A stretch of 64,000 nt of DNA from Caulobacter sp. SLTY (lineage in GTDB: Bacteria; Pseudomonadota; Alphaproteobacteria; Caulobacterales; Caulobacteraceae), in the NCBI RefSeq assembly GCF_009905535.1, contig NZ_JAAALA010000003.1, positions 109,203 to 173,202 on the forward strand, given 5' to 3'. The notes under the pieces are model-generated. The model saw only the letters and a program-made list of their open reading frames with translations, was not told where the DNA came from and did no database searches. Both the position numbers and the translations under genes were made by a program. Of this stretch, positions 44,420 through 53,120 are shown in pieces (position 1 is the stretch's first letter; each line of letters opens with the position of its first letter).

Positions 44420-45187
44420 TCAGTGCTTCTTGCAGCAGCCGCCGCCCTTCGGCGGATGACCCGGCTTACCACCGCCATGGCCGCGCTTGCCGCCGCCGAT
44501 GCGGATGCTGACGCCGACGCTGGCCTGGGCCGAGGCTGAGGCAGAGGCAGACGCCCCCGCGCCGGCGTAGACCACACCGCCACCGCCGCCCCCGGCATCG
44601 ATATACTCCGGCCCAACCCCGCCGCCGCCCCAGAAGAAGCTGTCGCTCAGCCGGACCTCGCCGCAGGTCTCGACGGCACGGCCGCGCTCGTCGAAGCGAG
44701 GCTGGCAGGTCTTGTGGCGCCGCTTCTCAGCCCGGTAGGCGTAGGTCTCGTCCTGGCGATCCCAACGCTCGTCCTCTTCGGTCCAGCGCTCGTCGTATCC
44801 GGCCTCGTAGCGGTAGCCCTCGTCGTAGCGGCGCTCGTCGGCATAGCGATAGCCGCTCTCGCGCTCGTAGCCCTCGCCGTATTCGTCCTCGTAGCGGTCG
44901 TCGTAGCCATGGTCTTCGGGGGGCGGGCCGGCATAGAGACCGCCGCCGGTCTCGCGGCGCTCGCCGTAGACCTCGCCCTCGCGCGGATCGACGGGGTAGT
45001 AGCAGTCGGCGCCCTCCCGTCGCTCGTCGCGCTCGACGATCTGGCCCGTGTGGCAGGAGGCGTAGGCCTGGCCGCCTTGGGCTTCGACGGCCCGTTCGGC
45101 GCCGTAGCGGTCGGCCGCGACAGCCAGGGTCGGCGTCAGCAAAATGGCGCCCAGGGCGAGGATCAGGGGGGTGGTCGAACGGGCCAT
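44420..45187 (-). CDS. Secreted low-complexity protein rich in Tyr/Asp/Glu/Arg with Gly/His/Cys tail
   Basis: 255 residues. Signal peptide at about 1-24 (ending AVAADR). Then a mature start with a CHTGQIVERDE segment, a charged tyrosine-rich stretch at about 80-155 (YEDEYGEGYERESGYRYADE), a short ordered segment with two cysteines (KTCQPRF, ETCGEV), a Gly-rich part, an Ala-Ser repeat (GASASASASASAQAS), and a final Gly/His/Lys tail ending CCKKH. The tail could bind metal. No family recognised; it may be a surface or envelope structural protein. Convergent with argS, gap 15 bases. Confidence 0.7.
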   Translation of the reverse strand: MARSTTPLILALGAILLTPTLAVAADRYGAERAVEAQGGQAYASCHTGQIVERDERREGADCYYPVDPREGEVYGERRETGGGLYAGPPPEDHGYDDRYEDEYGEGYERESGYRYADERRYDEGYRYEAGYDERWTEEDERWDRQDETYAYRAEKRRHKTCQPRFDERGRAVETCGEVRLSDSFFWGGGGVGPEYIDAGGGGGGVVYAGAGASASASASAQASVGVSIRIGGGKRGHGGGKPGHPPKGGGCCKKH

Positions 45188-45323
45188 GGCGGCAATCCTT
45201 CGCGTGAGCCGGGAACGCTACGCCCCGCTCCCCCGGCGGGCGACCGCCTGCGCCTTACAGGCGATGCCCGCGCGCCCGGCGCCTGCCTGCGGCGGGTAAT
45301 TTAACCGCGTCCGTTAAGACCCG

Positions 45324-45572
45324 TCAGAAATCGACGGCGATTCCCTTGCGCTCCCAGTCGCCGAAGCGGGTCGGTTCCGGCCCGGCGGGACCCCCCTCTT
45401 CGGCCGGCCGCGCCACGGCGGCCTCCGCCTCGCGGCGGACCTGAGCTTCCTCAAGCGCCCGCTTCGCGGCCGGGGTCAGCACCTTGCCCGGAGCCGCGCC
45501 AGGAACCTCCACAGGGAGATGGTCTTCCTGACCAAGATTTAATTGAACGCCGTCTTGCGAAGAGTGAGCCAT
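45324..45572 (-). CDS. DUF1674 (SDHAF4-like) protein
   Basis: 82 residues ending in RFGDWERKGIAVDF, the diagnostic C-terminus of DUF1674. The mitochondrial relative SDHAF4 binds flavinated SdhA during complex II assembly, so a similar role is probable but not shown by this sequence. The rest is a disordered, Ala/Glu/Pro-rich N-terminus. Divergent from the small membrane gene at 45628. Confidence 0.85.
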   Translation of the reverse strand: MAHSSQDGVQLNLGQEDHLPVEVPGAAPGKVLTPAAKRALEEAQVRREAEAAVARPAEEGGPAGPEPTRFGDWERKGIAVDF

Positions 45573-45627
45573 CTTGGTCTATGCCGCCTCCCAACAATAA
45601 CTCGAACAATAGAGAAAGATTACAACC

Positions 45628-46059
45628 ATGTCACGCTGGCCTTATGTGTTTTTCGCCACCGCAACCGTCTTCATCCTCATCGGGGTGAACTGGGGGCTGT
45701 ACATGTCGATCACCCACGACTTCACCACCTCGCCCGGACATGCCCACCTGAACCTCCTCGGCTGGCTCAGCCTGGCGGTGATGGGGACCTACTACGCCGT
45801 GCTCGGCCGCGATACCCCAGGTTGGCTGGTGGCGACCAACTACACGCTGAATACTATCGGCGTCGTCTGCATGTCCTCCGGCCTGGCCCTGGCGCTCAGC
45901 CAGACCCTGCCCCTGCCGCAGGTCGTGCCGCTGATCAGCCTCGGCGCTCTTGCCACCATCTTCGGCTTTGTCGCTTTCGCGGGCGCCGTGGTCATCGGCC
46001 TGCGCCGGAACGTCTTCGCCGGGCGCATGACGCGGGACCGCCTCGCCGCCGCCGCTTGA
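45628..46059 (+). CDS. Small four-TM protein with HAHLNLLGW motif, paralogue 1
   Basis: 143 residues with four TM segments at about 5-28, 37-57, 70-92 and 98-122. Between TM1 and TM2 is SPGHAHLNLLGWLSLAVMG. The H-x-H-L-N-L-x-G-W motif resembles heme-ligand helices of heme-copper oxidase subunit I and NorB, but this is a short stand-alone protein, not a full subunit. Similar short proteins in databases are, from memory, called hypothetical or cytochrome-c oxidase-like. Homologous to the next gene at 46145, 85 bases downstream. Confidence 0.75.
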   Translation: MSRWPYVFFATATVFILIGVNWGLYMSITHDFTTSPGHAHLNLLGWLSLAVMGTYYAVLGRDTPGWLVATNYTLNTIGVVCMSSGLALALSQTLPLPQVVPLISLGALATIFGFVAFAGAVVIGLRRNVFAGRMTRDRLAAAA

Positions 46060-46144
46060 TCGGCTGAAAGAACGCTGCTCAACTTGAGGGGGCGGTTCCG
46101 AGGGGGACCGCCTCCTATTTTTTCGCAATCTTCGGGGGAAGATC

Positions 46145-46525
46145 ATGCCGCGCGTATCCGTCGCCTTCTTTACAGCCGCCGCCTTGGCCGCCCTGTGCGG
46201 CATGGCCTGGGGCACCCATATGGGCATGACCGGCGATCACAGCCTCAGCCCGGCCCACGCCCACCTCAACCTGCTGGGTTGGGTCACCCTGTCGATCATG
46301 GGCGGGTTCTACGCCCTGCCCGGCGTGCGCTACTCGCCGAAGCTGGCCTGGGCCAACTTTGGTCTGTCGACGATCGGCGCGGTGCTGATGGGCGTCCTGC
46401 TGCCGCAGGTTCTGATGCAGAAGATGACCGGCCAGGTGATGATGGCCGCCGAACTGCCGACGATCCTGGGCCTGCTGCTGTTCATCGCCGCCGTGGTGGG
46501 CAACTGGCGCAAGGCCCCGGCCTAG
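46145..46525 (+). CDS. Small four-TM protein with HAHLNLLGW motif, paralogue 2
   Basis: 126 residues with the same architecture as its neighbour: TM1 (about 5-24), then SPAHAHLNLLGWVTLSIMG, TM2, a YALPGVRYSPKLAWANFGLSTIG-like third segment split by a loop, and TM4 near 98-118. Paralogous tandem pair. Role unknown; heme or quinone binding is only an inference from the histidine motif. Confidence 0.75.
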   Translation: MPRVSVAFFTAAALAALCGMAWGTHMGMTGDHSLSPAHAHLNLLGWVTLSIMGGFYALPGVRYSPKLAWANFGLSTIGAVLMGVLLPQVLMQKMTGQVMMAAELPTILGLLLFIAAVVGNWRKAPA

Positions 46526-46567
46526 TTTTGCATTGCCTCCGGGGCCGTTCAGGCTCAGGAGGCGGGC

Positions 46568-47851
46568 GTGACCGACGTATCGCCTGCTGACGACCTGGCC
46601 GCCCGCCGCGCGGCCCTCACCCTGCTGGAGGCCGCCCTGGAACGCCGGGGCGGCATCGACGAGGCCGCCGGGGCCGGCGCCCTGCAGCGGCTGGACGCCC
46701 GCGACCGCGCCTTTGCGCGCGCCCTGACGCTGGCCACTCTGCGCCGCCTCGGATCCATCGACCGCCTGCTGTCGCCCAAGCTGACCCGCGAGCCGCCGGC
46801 GCGCGTGCGCAGCCTGCTGCGGCTGGGCGTGGCCCAGCTGTTCTGGTTCGACACCCCCGACCACGCCGCCGTCTCGACCAGCGTCGAGCTGGCCGATCGG
46901 GAAAAGGCGACCCGGCCGTTCAAGGGCCTGGTCAATGCGGTGCTGCGCGGCCTGCTGCGCGACGGGGCGCCGGCCGACGATCCCGAGACCCTGGCCCCGC
47001 CCTGGCTCCTGGCCCGCTGGCAAGCCGCCTGGGGCCCCGAGGCCGCTCGCGCCATCGCCGCCGAGATCGCCGCCGAGCCGGCCACCGATCTGACCGTCCG
47101 CGAGAACGGGGACATCGAGATCCTGGCCGCCGAGCTGGAGGCCCAGGCCCTTCCCGGCGGGACTCTGCGCGTGGCTCAGCGGGGCGATCCCTCGCTGTGG
47201 CCGGGCTTCTCCGAAGGCCGTTGGTGGGTGCAGGACGCGGCCGCCGCCATCCCTGCCCGGCTGCTGCACGCCAATGCCGAACAAACCGCCGTCGATCTCT
47301 GCGCCGCGCCGGGGGGCAAGACCCTGCAGCTGGCGGCCGCCGGGGCCGCGACGGTCGCCGTCGATCGCAGCGCCGAGCGGCTCAAGCGGGTGAGCGAGAA
47401 TCTGGCCCGCATGAGCCTGACCGCTGAGGTGGTGGCCGCCGACGCCGGCGCCTGGGCCGACACGCGGACCTTCGACGCCGTGCTGCTCGACGCCCCCTGC
47501 TCGGCCACCGGCACCTTCCGTCGCCATCCGGACGTGCTGTGGGCCGCCCGGCCGGGCGATATCGCCAAGCTGGCGGCCGTACAGACCCGGCTGCTGGACA
47601 GCGCCGCCGCCCGCGTCGCCCCGGGCGGACGGCTGGTCTATTGCGTTTGCTCTTTGGAGCCCGAGGAGGGCGAGGACCAGGTCCGCGCCTTCCTGGCCCG
47701 CAACCCCGGCTTCGTCACCGAACCCTGCGCCCCCGGCGAGGGCGGCGCTCCGGAAACCTCCCTTACGCCCGAAGGGTGGCTGCGCCTGCTCCCTCACCAG
47801 CGCGAGGGCGGCCAGGACGGGTTCTTCATCGCCCGGCTGGCGCGAGCCTAG
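46568..47851 (+). CDS. rsmB: RsmB-family rRNA cytosine-C5 methyltransferase
   Basis: 427 residues from the GTG at 46568. N-terminal NusB-like RNA-binding domain at about 5-140, then a SAM-dependent methyltransferase with LCAAPGGKTLQLAAAG, the catalytic DAPCSATGTFRRHPDVLW and VYCVCSLEPEEGEDQV (second Cys). This is the Fmu/RsmB type, which modifies 16S rRNA C967. It starts a plus-strand run rsmB-rpe-heparinase-purH. Confidence 0.93.
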   Translation: MTDVSPADDLAARRAALTLLEAALERRGGIDEAAGAGALQRLDARDRAFARALTLATLRRLGSIDRLLSPKLTREPPARVRSLLRLGVAQLFWFDTPDHAAVSTSVELADREKATRPFKGLVNAVLRGLLRDGAPADDPETLAPPWLLARWQAAWGPEAARAIAAEIAAEPATDLTVRENGDIEILAAELEAQALPGGTLRVAQRGDPSLWPGFSEGRWWVQDAAAAIPARLLHANAEQTAVDLCAAPGGKTLQLAAAGAATVAVDRSAERLKRVSENLARMSLTAEVVAADAGAWADTRTFDAVLLDAPCSATGTFRRHPDVLWAARPGDIAKLAAVQTRLLDSAAARVAPGGRLVYCVCSLEPEEGEDQVRAFLARNPGFVTEPCAPGEGGAPETSLTPEGWLRLLPHQREGGQDGFFIARLARA

Positions 47852-47884
47852 CCCCCGGCGGCCGACTCCGCTAAGCCTGCCCTC

Positions 47885-48535
47885 ATGACGATCATCGCGC
47901 CATCCATTCTGGCGTCGGACTTTTCGCGGCTCGGCGAAGAGGCCCGCGCGGTCGAGGCGGCTGGGGCCGACTGGCTGCATGTCGATGTGATGGACGGCCA
48001 CTTCGTGCCCAACATCACCATCGGCCCCGACGTAGTGCGCGCCCTCAAGCCGCACGTCAGCATCCCCTTCGACGTCCACCTGATGGTGGCGCCGGTCGAT
48101 CCCTACCTGGAGGCCTTCCGCGAGGCCGGGGCCGACATTCTCAGCGTCCATCCCGAGGCCGGGCCGCACCTGAACCGGACGCTCAAACGCATCCGAGAGC
48201 TGGGCGCCAAGGCGGGGGTGGTGTTCAACCCGTCCACCTCCCCGGACGTCATCGAATACATGATGGACGACGTCGACCTGGTGCTGGTCATGACCGTCAA
48301 CCCGGGCTTCGGCGGCCAGAGCTTCATCACCTCCCAGCTGAAGAAGATCGAGCGGCTGCGGGCGATGATCGACGCCAGCGGCAAGGACATCATCCTGGAG
48401 GTCGATGGCGGGGTGACCGCGATCACCGCGCCTCAGTGCATCGCCGCGGGGGCCACGGCGCTGGTTGCCGGCTCGGCGGTGTTCAAGGGCGGGCCGGACG
48501 CTTATGCGGGCAATATCGCCGCCCTTAGAGGCTAG
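47885..48535 (+). CDS. rpe: Ribulose-phosphate 3-epimerase
   Basis: 216 residues. Interconverts ribulose-5-P and xylulose-5-P in the pentose phosphate and Calvin pathways. TIM barrel with [29 protein letters not shown] (metal His/Asp), [24 protein letters not shown] and EVDGGVT. Typical length. It is followed by the heparinase gene after 6 bases. Confidence 0.96.
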   Translation: MTIIAPSILASDFSRLGEEARAVEAAGADWLHVDVMDGHFVPNITIGPDVVRALKPHVSIPFDVHLMVAPVDPYLEAFREAGADILSVHPEAGPHLNRTLKRIRELGAKAGVVFNPSTSPDVIEYMMDDVDLVLVMTVNPGFGGQSFITSQLKKIERLRAMIDASGKDIILEVDGGVTAITAPQCIAAGATALVAGSAVFKGGPDAYAGNIAALRG

Positions 48536-48541
48536 GGCGGG

Positions 48542-50254
48542 GTGAAGCCGCCACGCCGTGATATCGCCGGGCCGGCGCTGACCGTTTTGCAGGGCTGGGC
48601 GGGGGCGGCCCGCCGCCAGGGCGAGCGGGAGTGGTTCGGCAATCCGCTGCACCGGATGCTGCTGGCCCGGCCCCTGCCCGAGGGGTTTGCCGCCAATCCG
48701 CGCGACCGACGGCCGACCAATCCGGCCGAGGGGCGCCGGCTGCTGGCCGGCATCTTCGACCTGGCCGGGACGCGGATGAACGTCGGGGCCGGGGGCGATC
48801 CCTTCGACAAGCCCAGCCCCGACCGCGCCTTCGCCGTGGCCCTGCACCGGATGGGCTGGCTGCACGACCTGCTGACGCAGGAGGAAGAAGGAGCGCGGGC
48901 GGCCCTGCGGCTGGTCGCCGACTGGCGGAGGGTATTCGGGCGCTGGAACGGGTTTTCCTGGGGGCCGACCTGCCTGGAGCGGCGGGTGTTCAATCTGGCC
49001 TGCGCGGCCCGGCGGCTGAGCGCGGTGGCCAGCGACGCCGAGCGGGCCCTGCTGGCCGCCGACCTGGTGCGCCAGGCGCGGCACCTGGCCGAGATCACCG
49101 TCGAGCCGGAGCGGGCCCTCCAGCGGATGACGGTGGTCGGCATCGCCGGCTGCGCCCTGGCGGGGGAGGCGGGCGAGCAGCTGATCGACAAGGCGATGTC
49201 GGCGTTGAAGCGCGACCTGCCGGGCGCGGTGGCCTCCGACGGGGTCCACGCCTCGCGTAGTCCCGAAGCCGGGCTCGAACTGCTGTTCGACCTGATGACC
49301 CTGGACGAGGCCCTGCACCAGAAGGGCCAGGCCGGGCCGGACGAGATGAACCGGGCCATCGACCGGCTCAGCGCCGCGACGCGATTCTTCACCCTGCCCG
49401 ACGGCCGGCTGGCCAGCTTCCAGGGCGGGGAGGCGGTGGGGGCTCAGCGGATCGCCGCCGCCCTGGCCCATGAGGAGGACGCCGGCCCGCCGCCGCTCAA
49501 GGCGCCGCATGGTGGCTACTACCGGCTGGACGGGGCCGGATTGAGCGTCATCCTCGACGGGGGGGCGGCCGCCAAGGGCGTGTGGAGCGCCACGGCCTGC
49601 GCCCAGACCCTGGCCATCGAGATCCTGGCCGGGCAGGACCGGCTGGTCACCGGCTGCGCCTGGAGCCCGGACGCCGCGGCGCCCCAGGCCCTGCGGCTGA
49701 CCGACGGCGCCTCGACCGCCTCGCTGGCTGATGGGTCGGCGGGAGAGCCTTTGCGCGGCCTGACCGCCTGGGGGGTCGGCCCCCGCCTGGAGGGCGCCGC
49801 CCGGCAGGTGGAGGTGCGCCGCCATGACGCCGAGGCCGGGGTCTGGCTGGAATGCAGCCATGACGGTTGGGCGCCAGCCTACGGGCTGATTCATGACCGA
49901 CGCCTCTACCTGGACCTGGCGGCCGGCGAACTGCGCGGCGAGGACGCCTTCCGCCCGATGGTCGAGGGGCCGCCCGAGGATGGCCCGCGCCGCTACCTGC
50001 CCTTCAAGGTCCGCTTCCACCTGCACCCCGACGCCCGCGCCAGCCTGGCCCGCGACGGCAAGAGCGTGCTGCTGCGCGGCCCCTCGGACCAGGGCTGGTG
50101 GCTGCGCAACGACGCCATCGAGGTCTCCATCGAACCCAGCGCCCACTTCGAACACGGCCGCCCGAGGCGCTCGAGCCAAGTGGTGCTGACCGGGCAGGTG
50201 CGGGTGGATGTCGGCGGGCGGATCCGGTGGAAGATGTCGAGGGCTGAGGGGTGA
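48542..50254 (+). CDS. Heparinase II/III-family protein
   Basis: 570 residues from the GTG at 48542. N-terminal alpha/alpha toroid-like helical region (WFGNPLHRMLLARPLPEGF, FDLAGTRMNVGAGGDPFD) and C-terminal beta-sandwich lyase domain (YYRLDGAGLSVILDGG, then ECSHDGWAPAYGLIHDRRLYLDL). The alphaproteobacterial proteins next to purH belong to the heparinase II/III group. No clear signal peptide is visible, so a true polysaccharide lyase function is uncertain. Confidence 0.88.
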   Translation: MKPPRRDIAGPALTVLQGWAGAARRQGEREWFGNPLHRMLLARPLPEGFAANPRDRRPTNPAEGRRLLAGIFDLAGTRMNVGAGGDPFDKPSPDRAFAVALHRMGWLHDLLTQEEEGARAALRLVADWRRVFGRWNGFSWGPTCLERRVFNLACAARRLSAVASDAERALLAADLVRQARHLAEITVEPERALQRMTVVGIAGCALAGEAGEQLIDKAMSALKRDLPGAVASDGVHASRSPEAGLELLFDLMTLDEALHQKGQAGPDEMNRAIDRLSAATRFFTLPDGRLASFQGGEAVGAQRIAAALAHEEDAGPPPLKAPHGGYYRLDGAGLSVILDGGAAAKGVWSATACAQTLAIEILAGQDRLVTGCAWSPDAAAPQALRLTDGASTASLADGSAGEPLRGLTAWGVGPRLEGAARQVEVRRHDAEAGVWLECSHDGWAPAYGLIHDRRLYLDLAAGELRGEDAFRPMVEGPPEDGPRRYLPFKVRFHLHPDARASLARDGKSVLLRGPSDQGWWLRNDAIEVSIEPSAHFEHGRPRRSSQVVLTGQVRVDVGGRIRWKMSRAEG

Positions 50255-50392
50255 TGGGGACCGGATCACCGCGCAGCGGTGTTCCTGTCCCCGGTTTGCG
50301 CAAACGGTTGGACCGGAGCGCGATCCAACCGCCTGTGCTGACCGGGGACAGGGAGCCCGCTTGCGCGGGCACCCTTTCCCCATGGCGACTCC
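50255..50392. repeat. Intergenic palindromic repeat, family E, before the purH riboswitch
   Basis: Nested inverted repeats: CCTGTCCCCGGT / ACCGGGGACAGG as outer stem, GGTTGGA..TCCAACC inside, and end hairpins CACCGCGCAGCGGTG and GCCCGCTTGCGCGGGC. The same general design as families A-D but a different sequence. It separates the heparinase stop from the ZTP riboswitch, so it could insulate purH from upstream readthrough. Confidence 0.8.
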
Positions 50393-50417
50393 CCCGCTCT
50401 TCCTGTAAGAGCCGCCT

Positions 50418-50495
50418 CGTCTCAGCGACTGGCGCACGAGGTGGGTCACCACCGGGGAGCTGACGACGCCATCTGCCGCGCGCCTGGGCGAGACC
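50418..50495 (+). ncRNA. ZTP (pfl) riboswitch upstream of purH
   Basis: Conserved pfl blocks appear in order. CGACUGGCG (50426-50434) is in the first helix region. A GGUGGGUCACCACC stem-loop follows and runs directly into CCGGGGAGC (50452-50460). After a variable linker come the second domain GCCGCGCGCCUGGGCGAG (50474-50491). The first domain and CGCCUGGGC are the signature of ZTP/ZMP sensing RNAs. Alphaproteobacterial pfl motifs are known to precede purH, whose substrate AICAR (ZMP) accumulates when 10-formyl-THF is limiting. The coding region starts 27 bases after the element. No strong terminator follows, so control of ribosome access is likely. Confidence 0.88.
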
Positions 50496-50521
50496 TCTCT
50501 TTTCCAGAGCCGGAGTCCGCC

Positions 50522-52102
50522 ATGCCCGCCGCCCCCGATTTTCCGCCCTCCCCCGACCTGGTCGTCGCCAAACGCGCGCTGATCTCCGTCAGTGACAAGA
50601 CCGGGCTGATCGAGACGGCCCAGGCTTTGCACGACCTGGGGGTCGAACTGGTCTCGACCGGGGGCACCAAGGGGGCGATCGCGGCGGCCGGGTTGCCGGT
50701 GAAGGACGTCGCCGACCTGACCGGGTTTCCGGAGATGATGGATGGGCGGGTGAAGACCCTGCATCCCATCGTCCACGGCGGCCTGCTAGGGGTACGCGGG
50801 GCCGACAGCCACAAGGCGGCGATGGACGAGCATGGGATCGGCGGCATCGATATCCTCTATGTGAACCTCTATCCGTTCGAGGCCACGGTGGCGGCCGGGG
50901 GCGACTTCGAAACCTGTGTCGAGAACATCGACATCGGCGGGCCGGCGATGATCCGCTCGGCGGCCAAGAACCACGGCTATGTCGCCGTCTGCACGGCGCC
51001 GGAAGACATGGCGCGGGTGGTCGAGGCGCTGAAGGCCGGGGGCACCACACTCAGCCTGCGCAAGGACCTGGCGGCCCGCGCCTTTGCCCGCACCGCGACC
51101 TATGACGCCGCGATCAGCGGCTGGTTCGCCGGGCAGATCGGCGAGGCGGCCTCGGCCCGGCGGGCGATCGGCGGGGAGTTGCGCCAGACGCTGCGTTACG
51201 GCGAAAACCCACACCAGTCGGCGGCCTTCTATGTCACCGGCGAGCAGCGGCCCGGCGTGGCCAACGCCCGGCAGCTGCAGGGCAAGGAGCTCAGCTACAA
51301 CAACATCGCCGACACCGACGCGGCGTTCGAACTGGCGGCGGAGTTCACCGAGCCGGCCTGTATCATCGTCAAGCACGCCAACCCCTGCGGTGTCGGCCTC
51401 GGCGCCGATCTGAAGGAAGCGTACGCGCGGGCGCTGGCCTGTGACCCCGTGTCGGCCTTCGGCGGCATCGTGGCGGTCAACCGGCGGCTGGACCGGGCCA
51501 CGGCCGAGCAGGTCTGCGAGACCTTCACCGAGGTGGTGATCGCCCCGGAGGCCGACGAGGACGCGGTGGCGGTGTTCGAGGCCAAGAAGAACCTGCGGCT
51601 GCTGGTCACCGGCGGGATGCCGGACGCCTTCTCCAAGGGCGAGGTGTTCCGATCGGTTTCGGGCGGGTTCCTGGTGCAGTCGCGCGACATCGCCCGGCTG
51701 ACGGCGGCGGACCTGAAGGTGGTCACCCAACGGGCGCCGACTGACGAGGAAGTCCGCGACATGCTGTTCGCCTTCACCGTGGCCAAGCATGTGAAGTCCA
51801 ACGCGATTGTCTTTGCCAAAGGCGGCCAGACCCTGGGCGTCGGGGCCGGGCAGATGAACCGCAAGGACAGCGCGCGCATCGCGGCGATCCGCGCCGCCGA
51901 TTTCGGCCTGGACCTGAAGGGCAGCGCCTGCGCCTCGGAAGCCTTCTTCCCGTTCGCGGACGGGCTGATCCAGGCGGCTGAGGCCGGCGCCACGGCGGTG
52001 ATCCAGCCCGGCGGATCTATGCGGGACGCGGAGGTGATCGCGGCGGCCGATGCGGCGGGGATCGCCATGGTGTTCACGGGCATCCGGGTGTTCCGCCACT
52101 AA
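50522..52102 (+). CDS. purH: Bifunctional AICAR formyltransferase/IMP cyclohydrolase
   Basis: 526 residues. Last two steps of IMP synthesis. N-terminal MGS-like cyclohydrolase domain ([43 protein letters not shown]) and C-terminal transformylase domain ([41 protein letters not shown], the FFPFADG end region). The ATG at 50522 has GGAG 8 bases upstream. Regulated by the ZTP riboswitch just upstream. Confidence 0.97.
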   Translation: MPAAPDFPPSPDLVVAKRALISVSDKTGLIETAQALHDLGVELVSTGGTKGAIAAAGLPVKDVADLTGFPEMMDGRVKTLHPIVHGGLLGVRGADSHKAAMDEHGIGGIDILYVNLYPFEATVAAGGDFETCVENIDIGGPAMIRSAAKNHGYVAVCTAPEDMARVVEALKAGGTTLSLRKDLAARAFARTATYDAAISGWFAGQIGEAASARRAIGGELRQTLRYGENPHQSAAFYVTGEQRPGVANARQLQGKELSYNNIADTDAAFELAAEFTEPACIIVKHANPCGVGLGADLKEAYARALACDPVSAFGGIVAVNRRLDRATAEQVCETFTEVVIAPEADEDAVAVFEAKKNLRLLVTGGMPDAFSKGEVFRSVSGGFLVQSRDIARLTAADLKVVTQRAPTDEEVRDMLFAFTVAKHVKSNAIVFAKGGQTLGVGAGQMNRKDSARIAAIRAADFGLDLKGSACASEAFFPFADGLIQAAEAGATAVIQPGGSMRDAEVIAAADAAGIAMVFTGIRVFRH

Positions 52103-52136
52103 GTAAAACAGCCGACAACGCCTCTCCGAGATAGTG

Positions 52137-52150
52137 AGTGAGCATTCACT
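52137..52150. promoter_or_regulatory. Small inverted repeat before the hydrolase gene
   Basis: AGTGA-GCAT-TCACT in the context GAGTGAGCATTCACTTGC. Sites of this look, with TGAATG-type half-sites, are common TetR-family operators. It lies 56 bases before the start of the DLH-like gene. Short arms, so only a candidate. Confidence 0.3.
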
Positions 52151-52205
52151 TGCATTCTGGCCCCGCTTTTCGTAGGCTCATCGAAAGCAAGGGGGTCGGA
52201 TCGGC

Positions 52206-52958
52206 ATGGATACGCTTGAGTCCCGGTGGAACAGGCTCTCGCCGCACGCGACGGTCCATGGGCCGGACGATGCTGAGCGGCGGCCGGTGGCGCTGCTCTT
52301 CCACGGCTGTGGCGGGGTGCAGCCGCATCTGGCCGACTATGCGGCGGAGGCGACGCGGGCTGGCTGGCGGTCGGTGATCGTCGATAGCTACGCGCCGCGG
52401 GGCTGGAGCCGGGCCTATGGTCTGTCGCTGGTCTGCACCGGCACGCGGTTCTGGGGGTTCGAACGGGCCGGGGATGTGCTGGCGACGATCTATGGGATGG
52501 AGCAGCGGCCGGACGTGGATACCTCCCGGGTGGTTCTGGCCGGCTGGAGCCATGGTGGATGGGCGATCATGGATTTGATGACCATGGCGCTGGAGAGCCC
52601 GGCCGAGGCGCGGATCGGCGGGGCGGGGCCGGGGCTGCTGGACGGGGTTAGCGGGCTGTTCCTCAACTATCCCTATGTCGGGTTCGGGACGCGGGCGGCC
52701 AAGCGGGATTGGCGGTATCGGCCCAAGGTGCTGGGGGTGGCGGCGCGGCGCGACCACCTGGGGGCGCCGAAGCTGCACGAGGCGGCCTATGCGCGGGCGC
52801 GGGCGTCGGGGTGCGCGGTGGAGACGGTTGTGGTCGAGGGGACGCATGCGTTCGACCAGCCGCAGGAGGGGTTACTGATGGTGACCCCGATGCGGCGGGA
52901 CGAGGGGCTGTTTCGGGAGAATGTGGCGCGGTTTGGGGGGTTTTTGGGGGCGGTTTGA
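52206..52958 (+). CDS. Dienelactone hydrolase-like alpha/beta hydrolase
   Basis: 250 residues. Alpha/beta hydrolase pattern: LLFHGCGGVQPHL (oxyanion region), the nucleophile elbow AGWSHGGWAI (Ser), a late VAARRDHLGAP (Asp), and GTHAFDQ (catalytic His). Closest by layout to the DLH family. No signal peptide, so cytoplasmic. Substrate unknown. The coding sequence is rich in GCGG runs near the end and stops just before a family C palindrome. Confidence 0.85.
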   Translation: MDTLESRWNRLSPHATVHGPDDAERRPVALLFHGCGGVQPHLADYAAEATRAGWRSVIVDSYAPRGWSRAYGLSLVCTGTRFWGFERAGDVLATIYGMEQRPDVDTSRVVLAGWSHGGWAIMDLMTMALESPAEARIGGAGPGLLDGVSGLFLNYPYVGFGTRAAKRDWRYRPKVLGVAARRDHLGAPKLHEAAYARARASGCAVETVVVEGTHAFDQPQEGLLMVTPMRRDEGLFRENVARFGGFLGAV

Positions 52959-52971
52959 TAACCCCTTTCCC

Positions 52972-53107
52972 GTCATCCCGGCCGTAGCGCGAAGCGCGGA
53001 GAGCCGGGACCCAGGAGGGCGTAACCTCACTATCCAACGCGGCTTTTGGGGCCGGCGATCTGTCACCCCTGGGTCCCGGATAAGCGCTGCGCGCTTTCCG
53101 GGATGAC
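52972..53107. repeat. Intergenic palindromic repeat, family C, copy 2
   Basis: Ends GTCATCCCGG / CCGGGATGAC, internal AGCGCGAAGCGC hairpin, and GAGCCGGGACCCAGG / CCTGGGTCCCGG arms. Nearly the same stem as 2335-2471, with a different centre. It lies between convergent genes and may serve as a bidirectional 3' end. Confidence 0.85.
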
Positions 53108-53120
53108 GGAACAGAGGCCC

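Noticed and set aside
45296..45323. Possible CtrA box TTAACCGCGTCCGTTAAG upstream of the low-complexity protein gene region
   Set aside because: The spacing between the TTAA half-sites is 9 bases rather than 7, so it does not fit the CtrA consensus.
46115..50776. A 1553-codon minus-strand frame
   Set aside because: Shadow opposite rsmB, rpe, the heparinase gene and purH, all of which are recognisable on the plus strand.
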